Assembly (NCBI GenBank): GCA_024699575.1
Contig: JAILPF010000161.1
Coordinates: forward strand, 1-11,635
Length of the DNA stretch: 11,635 bases
Direction of reading: 5' to 3'
Origin: Acetatifactor sp.
GTDB lineage: Bacteria; Bacillota; Clostridia; Lachnospirales; Lachnospiraceae
Below are positions 1-5,985 of this stretch, piece after piece. Numbering within the stretch: the first letter of the stretch is position 1; each line of letters starts with the position of its first letter. The notes under the pieces are model-generated. The model saw nothing but the letters and a program-made list of their open reading frames with translations, was not told the origin of the DNA and searched no databases. Position numbers and translations under genes: made by a program.

Positions 1-1
1 A

Positions 2-1126
2 CAAGCTACATCGCCGGAGGAGGAGCCGGTGGAGGAACTGCAAGTAGTAATCAAGGCTCAGGCCGGAGCGGAAGTGGCAGAGACGGAAGATGCTGTTGGT
101 GTGGAGTATCTTTTCCACCAGAGAGAGAGAGATATTTCTGAATTGCCGGAGATTCCACAGGAAGAGGAGAGCGAATATGCGAACCTTGCTGTTGCAAAAG
201 TGGACCATTATGTTAATGTGAGAAGCGGTGCAGGTACGGAGTTTGATGTAGTTGGTAAAATGTACGATGGTTCTGTGGCAGAGATTCTCGATGAAACGCA
301 GGCTGAGGACGGACTATGGTTTCATGTGGAAAGCGGTAACGTAAGCGGTTACATCAAAGCAGAATTTTTTGTGTATGGAGAAGAACTTTTGGAGTCTATC
401 GACCGGTATATTCAAAAGTATGCCGTGGTTTTGGTGAACCGTTTGAATGTCAGAATGGAACCGTCTGTGGAATCCAACCGTGTGAGTTATGTGACAAGCG
501 GTGATAAACTTTTGGTATCAGATTTTTTGGACGATTGGGTGCAGGTATATTATAACGGCGATAAAACCGGATATGTGGCAGCGGAGTATGTGACAGTACA
601 GGAAGAGTATATCAGTGCGAAATCCATCGAGGAAGAGCGGGCTGAGGAGGCGGCGCGCAGGGAGCGGGAAGCCAGAGAAAGACAAGAGAGAGAGCAAAGC
701 GAGAATACAGCGGAAGATACCACATTTGTACCTACTGCGCCAAGCGGAAATTATACCACGGATTCTGAACTGCGAAGTGCCATTGTTGAGTATGCATTGC
801 AGTACGTGGGAAACCGGTATGTACATGGCGGTAAGAGCCTGACAGATGGAACGGATTGCTCCGGATTTACCTGCTATATCTATCGTGACTTTGGCTATAG
901 CATCAGCCGTACTCCATCGGGACAGTATAGTTCAGCCGGGCGGAGTATATCGGTGGAGGAAGCTTTGCCGGGGGATATTATCTGCTATGGAAGTAAAAGC
1001 TGTAGTCATGTGGGACTGTATATCGGTGATGGTCAGATTGTCCACGAGGCAAACTCTAAAAAAGGGTGCATTGTCAGCGATATAAGCTATATGAATATCT
1101 TAGGTGCAAGAAATGTGATTGACTAG
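2..1126 (+). CDS. SH3 / NlpC-P60 cell-wall peptidase, 5' end missing
   Basis: Probable secreted endopeptidase that cuts peptidoglycan peptides. Counting from the GTG at 29, two bacterial SH3 domains lie at about residues 52-117 (core YVNVRSGAG) and 131-190 (core RLNVRMEP); such domains bind cell wall. A Glu/Arg/Ala-rich charged helix (about 199-225) and a Thr/Pro linker follow, then an NlpC/P60 domain at about 248-365. Catalytic residues are visible: Cys277 in TDCSGF, His327 in SHVGLYIG, and His339 as the likely third polar residue. The frame stays open from base 2 to the GTG at 29, coding for more acidic linker, and no signal peptide is seen. The true start and export signal are therefore taken to be left of the window. 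The GAGGAG run before the GTG is Glu codons, not a convincing ribosome binding site. The stop is TAG at 1124-1126. Family assignment is firm; the substrate bond is inferred from the family. Confidence 0.92.
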   Translation, partial: QATSPEEEPVEELQVVIKAQAGAEVAETEDAVGVEYLFHQRERDISELPEIPQEEESEYANLAVAKVDHYVNVRSGAGTEFDVVGKMYDGSVAEILDETQAEDGLWFHVESGNVSGYIKAEFFVYGEELLESIDRYIQKYAVVLVNRLNVRMEPSVESNRVSYVTSGDKLLVSDFLDDWVQVYYNGDKTGYVAAEYVTVQEEYISAKSIEEERAEEAARREREARERQEREQSENTAEDTTFVPTAPSGNYTTDSELRSAIVEYALQYVGNRYVHGGKSLTDGTDCSGFTCYIYRDFGYSISRTPSGQYSSAGRSISVEEALPGDIICYGSKSCSHVGLYIGDGQIVHEANSKKGCIVSDISYMNILGARNVID

Positions 1127-1134
1127 TCATTATA

Positions 1135-1163
1135 TTGCCAATGCGTGCGCAGTAAGATATAAT
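1135..1163 (+). promoter_or_regulatory. Sigma-A-type promoter of the sugar cassette
   Basis: TTGCCA at 1135-1140 (5 of 6 to consensus), a 17-bp spacer, and a perfect TATAAT at 1158-1163. The predicted start of transcription is near 1170, about 26 nt before the aminotransferase ATG. A short inverted repeat (TGCG/CGCA, 1142-1151) lies in the spacer but is too small to call an operator. I see no terminator between the peptidase stop and this promoter, so some read-through from upstream is possible. Confidence 0.75.
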
Positions 1164-1195
1164 ATACACAATATGTTTAAACGTGAGGTAACCGG

Positions 1196-2287
1196 ATGAA
1201 AATAATGCCGAATCGGCTGGATAAAGGATTTTTTATGTATCAGGATGAACTGGAGCAGAAAGCACTTGAAGTGCTCAGGTCCGGCTGGTACATACTGGGA
1301 AAAGAGGTTTCTTCCTTTGAGGAGGAATTTGCATCATATGTTGGTGCAAAATATTGTGTGGGACTTGCCAGTGGGCTGGATGCGCTCTGGCTTGCTTTTC
1401 GTATTCTTGGCATTGGTGAAGGGGATGAGGTTATTGTACAGGCGAATACCTACATTGCCAGTGTTATGGGAATCACTATCAATCATGCGACGCCGGTTTT
1501 TGTGGAGCCGGATGAGTATTATAATATTAATACTGCTGAAATAGAAGCAAAAATTACAGAGAAAACCAAGGCAATTCTGGTGGTACATCTCTATGGACAG
1601 GCCTCCAATATGGACGAGGTTGTTGCACTCTGTGAAAAGTATCACCTGCGTCTGGTGGAGGATTGTGCACAGTCTCATGGTGCAGATTACAATGGGCGTA
1701 TGACAGGAACTTTCGGCGATATCGGTTGCTTTTCTTTTTATCCGTCCAAAAATCTTGGAGCATTTGGTGATGCAGGTGCCATTGTCACGGATAATGAAGA
1801 AATAGCCAAAGCGATGAAGATGTATCGAAATTATGGCAGCGAGAAAAGATATTATAACAAAGTGGTAGGTGCCAACTCACGCTTGGACGAGCTACAGGCG
1901 GGGTTGTTGAGGGTTCGCCTGAAACATATGGAGGAACTTACTAAGGAGAGACAAAAGATTGCATCAACTTATCTGGAATGTTTGCATAACCCCAAACTGA
2001 TTCTTCCGAAGACTAGGGAGCATGCCGGACATGTGTGGCACCAGTTTGTGATACAATGCGGAGATAGAGAAGCTTTGATTCAGTATTTGGACGAGAGGGA
2101 GATTGGAAGCATTATCCATTATCCGATTCCTCCGCATTTGTCGGAGGCATACAGCTATTTGGGGTATGAAAGAGGAAGTTTTCCGGTTACGGAAAAGTAT
2201 GCAGATACTGTATTGTCGATTCCAATGTATAATGGCATGACCAGAGAGGAACAGGATTATGTGATTTCCTGTTTAAATGCATTTTAG
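1196..2287 (+). CDS. DegT/DnrJ/EryC1-family sugar aminotransferase (FdtB/QdtB-like)
   Basis: PLP-dependent transaminase that would convert a keto-sugar nucleotide to an amino sugar with glutamate as donor. The 363-residue length is normal for the family. The PLP lysine is K185 in FYPSKNLG, the cofactor-ring aspartate is D156 in VEDCAQSHG, and the substrate-loop motif GANSRLDELQAG spans 225-236. HYPIPPHLSEAY (308-319) is typical of the sugar-3-aminotransferase branch (FdtB, QdtB). The ATG at 1196 has GTGAGG at 1183-1188; a second ATG at 1205 is less well spaced. It is the first gene of a four-gene operon, and the next gene encodes a FdtA-like cupin, the usual partner making the 3-keto substrate. 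A C3 amino sugar, such as dTDP-3-amino-3,6-dideoxyhexose, is therefore the inferred product. The family is certain; the sugar and the carbon aminated are inferred from sequence and neighbour. Confidence 0.9.
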   Translation: MKIMPNRLDKGFFMYQDELEQKALEVLRSGWYILGKEVSSFEEEFASYVGAKYCVGLASGLDALWLAFRILGIGEGDEVIVQANTYIASVMGITINHATPVFVEPDEYYNINTAEIEAKITEKTKAILVVHLYGQASNMDEVVALCEKYHLRLVEDCAQSHGADYNGRMTGTFGDIGCFSFYPSKNLGAFGDAGAIVTDNEEIAKAMKMYRNYGSEKRYYNKVVGANSRLDELQAGLLRVRLKHMEELTKERQKIASTYLECLHNPKLILPKTREHAGHVWHQFVIQCGDREALIQYLDEREIGSIIHYPIPPHLSEAYSYLGYERGSFPVTEKYADTVLSIPMYNGMTREEQDYVISCLNAF

Positions 2288-2292
2288 AGGAG
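2286..2292 (+). promoter_or_regulatory. Ribosome binding site fixing the cupin start
   Basis: AGAGGAG at 2286-2292 starts inside the aminotransferase stop codon and lies 11 nt before the ATG at 2304. An in-frame ATG at 2277 would lie before this site and inside the upstream gene, so the shorter start is preferred. Confidence 0.55.
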
Positions 2293-2303
2293 TAGAGCCG
2301 AGA

Positions 2304-2747
2304 ATGAATATCGATACACAATATAAAATAATAGATTTTAGGGATCATGGGGATGAAAGAGGGAAATTATATGTAATCGAGGGGGACGGATGTGATATCC
2401 CCTTTGATATTAAAAGAGTATTCTATATGTATGATTCCGACGATACTGTGGTGCGTGGGCAGCATGCAAACCGTGAGACAGAGTTTGTATTGATTAATGT
2501 CAGTGGGAAGAGTAAGGTTCGTGTGGATAACGGGGTGGAGTCCCGTGTGATTGAATTGGACAGACCTGGAATCGGTTTATACATTCCTGCGATGCTCTGG
2601 AAAGATATGTATGATTTCTCACAGGATTCAGTGTTGTTAGTGCTTGCCAGCAAGCATTATGACCCCGATGAGTACATAAGAGACTATGAAGAATATTTAG
2701 CATTTTTAAATGAAAAGAAAAAGGAGCACAGAACCAGTAATGAGTAA
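2304..2747 (+). CDS. FdtA/WxcM-like cupin, putative dTDP-sugar 3,4-ketoisomerase
   Basis: Small single-domain cupin (147 residues) of the FdtA/QdtA/WxcM family. Members shift the keto group of dTDP-4-keto-6-deoxyglucose from C4 to C3 so that a FdtB-type enzyme can aminate it. Visible family marks are DERGKL near the N-terminus (R19), IKRVFYMY at 37-43, and the metal-free cupin core RGQHANRETEFVLINVSG (51-68). The usual motif is RGxHAHK/R; here the second histidine is Asn56. As that histidine belongs to the active site in studied members, the exact reaction is uncertain. The start at 2304 is chosen for its ribosome binding site. The gene begins 16 nt after the aminotransferase and its last 8 nt overlap the next gene's start, so translation is probably coupled. 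It could be a related WxcM-like subfamily rather than a classical isomerase. Confidence 0.82.
   Translation: MNIDTQYKIIDFRDHGDERGKLYVIEGDGCDIPFDIKRVFYMYDSDDTVVRGQHANRETEFVLINVSGKSKVRVDNGVESRVIELDRPGIGLYIPAMLWKDMYDFSQDSVLLVLASKHYDPDEYIRDYEEYLAFLNEKKKEHRTSNE
2721..2726 (+). promoter_or_regulatory. Ribosome binding site for the family 2 glycosyltransferase
   Basis: AAGGAG at 2721-2726, 13 nt before the ATG at 2740. The spacing is a little long. The earlier in-frame ATG at 2710 has no comparable site, and the extra ten residues it would add are unlike the family's N-terminus, which begins just before the first beta strand (KISIVIPVYY). Confidence 0.5.
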
Positions 2748-3684
2748 AATATCCATCGTGATACCGGTTTACTACAACGAAGACACCCTGATGGCGCTCT
2801 ATCAGGATATGAAAGAGAAAATATTGGGACACCTGGGTGACTATGAACTTGTCTTTGTAGATGATGGATCCGGGGATCGTTCATGGGAAATCATGAACGA
2901 AATACATTCTATGGATTCTCATGTGAAACTATTGCATCTGTCCAGAAACTTTGGTGAGCATGCTGCGTTGCTTGCCGGTCTCAGTGTATGTACCGGTGAT
3001 TGTGCTGTGACGAAACAGGCGGATTTACAGGAAGATTCCACTTTGATTCTGGAGATGTATGATAGTTGGAAGAAGGGAAACAACGTGGTGCTTGCGGTTA
3101 GGCGTTCCAGAGACGAGAATCGTATTAAGGTATTTTTTGCAAACCTGTATTATCTGATAGTTCGAAAATTTGTTAATAAAAACATGCCCGAGGGTGGCTG
3201 TGACTGCTATTTGATTGACCGTAAGGTAATTGAGGTTCTCAGATTGTTGGACGAGAAGAATTCCAGCTTGACCCTGCAGGTGCTGTGGGCAGGTTTTAAG
3301 ACGGATTATGTTTATTTTGACAGAAAAGACAGAGAAGTCGGCAAATCCCGCTGGACATTGGCAAAAAAGGTGAAGCTTGCTATGGATTCCATGATGAGTT
3401 TCTCCTATATGCCTATTCGTGCTATGATGTATATCGGTATGTTGTTTGATGCGTTTGCTGTAATCATGCTGATTGATGTGTTGGTGGAGTATTTTACGAA
3501 GCAGGTACCGCTGGTCGGTTGGTCCTCATTGATGTGTGTCATTCTTTTCTCAGCGGGACTGATATTGACAATGCTGGGAATTCTTGGAGAGTATCTGTGG
3601 AGAACATTGGATGCATCCAGAAAGAGACCTCCGTTTATTATTGAAGAGGAAGTCGAGTGTACTGATGAAGTGGATGAAAAATAG
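2740..3684 (+). CDS. GT2 glycosyltransferase, DPM1/GtrB-like polyprenyl-phosphate sugar transferase
   Basis: Membrane-anchored GT-A enzyme likely to move a sugar from its nucleotide to polyprenyl phosphate on the cytoplasmic face. From the ATG at 2740 (314 residues): first strand SIVIPVYYNE (5-14), nucleotide-binding DDGS (41-44), metal-site segment QADLQED (93-99), and conserved GKSRW (201-205). Two hydrophobic helices follow at about 228-252 and 264-286, then RKRPPFIIEE, the usual ending of GtrB/ArnC/DPM1-type proteins with C-terminal membrane anchors. The segment commonly reads DADLQDP; here QADLQED keeps the Asp-Leu-Gln core. The start overlaps the cupin stop by 8 nt, and the end overlaps the GtrA-family start by 20 nt. 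Standing directly before a GtrA-family gene strongly supports a GtrB-like role. The donor may be the amino sugar made by the two upstream enzymes; that is inference. Confidence 0.9.
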   Translation: MSKISIVIPVYYNEDTLMALYQDMKEKILGHLGDYELVFVDDGSGDRSWEIMNEIHSMDSHVKLLHLSRNFGEHAALLAGLSVCTGDCAVTKQADLQEDSTLILEMYDSWKKGNNVVLAVRRSRDENRIKVFFANLYYLIVRKFVNKNMPEGGCDCYLIDRKVIEVLRLLDEKNSSLTLQVLWAGFKTDYVYFDRKDREVGKSRWTLAKKVKLAMDSMMSFSYMPIRAMMYIGMLFDAFAVIMLIDVLVEYFTKQVPLVGWSSLMCVILFSAGLILTMLGILGEYLWRTLDASRKRPPFIIEEEVECTDEVDEK

Positions 3685-4141
3685 GACATTGTGGCAATTT
3701 ATCAAATTTGGCATTGTAGGACTTTCCAATACAATAATCAGTGAAGTCATTTATATTGTTTTCATTTATTTTAAAATGCATTACCTGCCGGCAAGCTTCA
3801 TTGGCTTTACAGTCAGTGTGGTGAATGCATTTTATTGGAATAATAAGTATGTCTTTCAGACATCAGAACAGCAGGATGGTAGTCTGCTTAGAGTTTTTGG
3901 ACGTACCTATATGGCATATTTGGGAAGCTATCTTCTGAGCGCAGCTCTATTGGTATTTTGGATAGATTTGCTCCATATAGCAGCCTTGATGAGACTCCCT
4001 GCAGAATGGTGTCTGAATCAGGGTTTTACTAAGTTGGATCAAATATTCTGGGGGAAAGCGGCAGCAGCTTTTTTGAATCTGTTGTTGACGGTTCCGCTTA
4101 ATTTTCTGGTCAATAAGTATTGGGCATTTAAAGACAAATGA
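3665..4141 (+). CDS. GtrA-family membrane protein, putative polyprenyl-phosphate sugar flippase
   Basis: Four-helix integral membrane protein of the GtrA family, thought to turn polyprenyl-phosphate-linked sugars from the inner to the outer face of the membrane. With the ATG at 3665 it is 158 residues. Helices lie at about 12-34, 41-63, 83-103 and 130-151. Family marks are FIKFGIVG at the start of helix 1, NAFYWNNKYVF (54-64) after helix 2, and VPLNFLVNKYWAF (143-155) at the C-terminus. The frame is open further upstream (ATG at 3584), but that would add 27 polar residues lying within the glycosyltransferase gene. The start at 3665, or the ATG at 3674, fits the family better; the ribosome binding site is weak (GAGGA at 3646-3650), so coupling to the upstream gene is likely. 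Last gene of the cassette, followed at once by a terminator. Confidence 0.9.
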   Translation: MKWMKNRTLWQFIKFGIVGLSNTIISEVIYIVFIYFKMHYLPASFIGFTVSVVNAFYWNNKYVFQTSEQQDGSLLRVFGRTYMAYLGSYLLSAALLVFWIDLLHIAALMRLPAEWCLNQGFTKLDQIFWGKAAAAFLNLLLTVPLNFLVNKYWAFKDK

Positions 4142-4148
4142 TAAAGAT

Positions 4149-4181
4149 AAAAGAGCATGTCGTAAGTGACATGCTCTTTTT
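4149..4181. terminator. Bidirectional intrinsic terminator between convergent operons
   Basis: A perfect 13-bp stem (4149-4161 with 4168-4180) closes a 6-nt loop. The core is GAGCATGTC/GACATGCTC, with A-rich left and T-rich right flanks, so both strands end in a U-tract (TTTTT at 4177-4181 on +; TTTTATCTTT on -). It lies between the GtrA-family stop (4141) and the hydA stop (4192) and probably ends transcription from both sides. Confidence 0.9.
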
Positions 4182-4191
4182 GAACAGTTTA

Positions 4192-5967
4192 TTATTTGAT
4201 TTCGTTAAATCCTTCTCTTTCAGCATAGCTTGTATGCAAAAGCTCATGAGCCTTATGGGAATTGGGCTCGCCGAGGAATTTATCGTACAGCTCTTTAATC
4301 TGAGGATTGTTGTGGGACTGACGCAGTACCTGACGCTCATCCTCGGAGTAGAGTGCCTTTGCTCTCTTTTCCTTGTAGGTATCCATGATATCATCGGACT
4401 CGTTGGGAAGGAAGCAGCTTCTGATATAAGGCTGCCCACCACCGTTGATGCATCCACCGGGGCATCCCATAATCTCGATGAAGTGATATTTGGATTTTCC
4501 TTCGCGGATATCATCGAGCAATACCTTTGCGGAGCGCATACCGGAGGCAATTGCTACATTGATAACGGTTCCGTTAATATCGATGGATGCTTCACGGATT
4601 CCGCCTTCATGACCACGAACTTCTTCAAAGACGATTTTCTCATGCTCTTTGCCCGTAAGCACATGGTAAACCGTTCTGAGTGCAGCTTCCATAACACCGC
4701 CGGTCACACCGAAGATAACGCCGGCACCGGTGTAGTCTCCCATGATATCCTCATCCCATTCTTCATCGGGAAGACGGTTGAACAGGATACCGCTTCTCTT
4801 AATCATGCGGGCAAGCTCTCTTGTGGTGATAACTGCATCTACGTCAGGGATACCGTTCACCTTTTCCTGCTCTCTTTCTTTTTCAAATTTCTTTGCAACA
4901 CAAGGCATAACAGATACAACAAAGATATCTTTCGGGTCAATGCCGTGCTGTGAAGCCCAGTAGGATTTGATGATTGCACCCTGCATCTGATGAGGGGATT
5001 TACAGCTGGACAAATGAGGAAGAAGATCTCCGTAATTGTATTCAGCATAGTTTACCCATCCCGGTGAGCAGGAGGTAATCATAGGAAGAACACCGCCGTT
5101 TTTCAGACGTCCTAAAAGTTCTGTACCTTCTTCCATAATGGTGAGGTCGGCACCAAAGTTTACGTCGTATACTCTCTCGAAGCCCAGTCTTCTGAGAGCG
5201 GCAATCATCTTGCCGGTAACAGGAGTTCCAACAGGATAACCGAATTCTTCACCGAGAGCAGCTCTTACAGCAGGAGCAGCCTGAACAATTACATGTTTTC
5301 CTGCTTTGAAAGCCTCATCCACTCTGTCGATTTCGGAATGCTCCATCAGAGCACCGGTAGGACAGACATTGACACACTGACCACATTGGATACAGGGAGA
5401 GTCTGCAAAGCTTCTGTCGCCTGCAGGAGAAATAAAGGTCTCAAATCCACGGTTTTCAAAGCCAAGAATTCCGATTCCCTGAGCGTTTTGACATCTTGCA
5501 ACGCAACGCCCGCAGAGAATACACTTTGAAGTATCTCTTACCAGGCCGGGAGCCACATAATCCAAATGAGTTTCGGAATGTGCACCTTCAAAAGCATTGT
5601 CTCTTGCACCGGTTAAGGATGCAACATGAAGCAGTTCGCACTGTCCGTTTTTGTCACACTGCTGACAGTTTTTATTATGGTTGGAAAGAAGCAGCTCCAC
5701 ACTTGCTCTTCTTGCCTCTACCGCTTTGGGGGAGGAGATGCGAATCTCCATTCCCTCTGCAACAGGATAAACACAGCTTGCAACCAGACCTCTTGCGCCG
5801 GTAGCCTCAACGAGACATACACGGCAGGAGCCGGCATTACATTCTCCATGATTAAATGCGCAAAGGGAAGGAATTTCGTAACCACATGCCTTTGCAGCTT
5901 CCAGGATTGTCATGCCTTCTTCAACCTGATAGGCAATCCCTTCGATTTTAATATTTATCTTTGACAT
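4192..5967 (-). CDS. hydA: [FeFe] hydrogenase catalytic subunit HydA (HndD-like)
   Basis: Catalytic subunit of a soluble hydrogenase that makes H2 from protons using a [2Fe] H-cluster; 591 residues. Accessory clusters in order: [2Fe-2S] ligands C36, C48, C51, C65; His-ligated [4Fe-4S] H97, C101, C104, C110; two [4Fe-4S] ferredoxin clusters C149/152/155/159 and C192/195/198/202. H-cluster motifs: L1 TSCSPGW (298-304), L2 MPCVAKK (354-360, C356), and L3 EIMGCPGGCINGGGQP (498-513, C502 and C506). L1 is odd: C300, aligned with the proton-relay Cys of CpI, is kept, but the next residue, a cluster ligand in CpI, is Ser301. The start has GGAGGG (5978-5983) 10 nt upstream, and the gene follows hydB by 18 nt. 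Last gene of the hydCBA operon. Maturases HydEFG are not in the window. Confidence 0.95.
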   Translation of the reverse strand: MSKINIKIEGIAYQVEEGMTILEAAKACGYEIPSLCAFNHGECNAGSCRVCLVEATGARGLVASCVYPVAEGMEIRISSPKAVEARRASVELLLSNHNKNCQQCDKNGQCELLHVASLTGARDNAFEGAHSETHLDYVAPGLVRDTSKCILCGRCVARCQNAQGIGILGFENRGFETFISPAGDRSFADSPCIQCGQCVNVCPTGALMEHSEIDRVDEAFKAGKHVIVQAAPAVRAALGEEFGYPVGTPVTGKMIAALRRLGFERVYDVNFGADLTIMEEGTELLGRLKNGGVLPMITSCSPGWVNYAEYNYGDLLPHLSSCKSPHQMQGAIIKSYWASQHGIDPKDIFVVSVMPCVAKKFEKEREQEKVNGIPDVDAVITTRELARMIKRSGILFNRLPDEEWDEDIMGDYTGAGVIFGVTGGVMEAALRTVYHVLTGKEHEKIVFEEVRGHEGGIREASIDINGTVINVAIASGMRSAKVLLDDIREGKSKYHFIEIMGCPGGCINGGGQPYIRSCFLPNESDDIMDTYKEKRAKALYSEDERQVLRQSHNNPQIKELYDKFLGEPNSHKAHELLHTSYAEREGFNEIK

Positions 5968-5985
5968 AATTCTGATTCCCTCCGA

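Noticed and set aside
29..31. GTG at 29 as the true start of the peptidase gene
   Set aside because: The frame is open to the window edge, the apparent ribosome binding site is made of Glu codons only 3 nt away, and the family needs an export signal that is absent after this GTG.
1142..1151. TGCG/CGCA inverted repeat in the cassette promoter spacer
   Set aside because: Arms of only four bases with a 2-nt centre are expected by chance, and nothing else marks an operator.
4138..4953. Long open frame (271 codons) antisense to hydA
   Set aside because: It lies wholly over the clearly coding hydA, begins at the GtrA-family stop, resembles no known protein, and is explained by the codon use of the opposite strand. 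The same applies to 6079-6759 opposite hydB.
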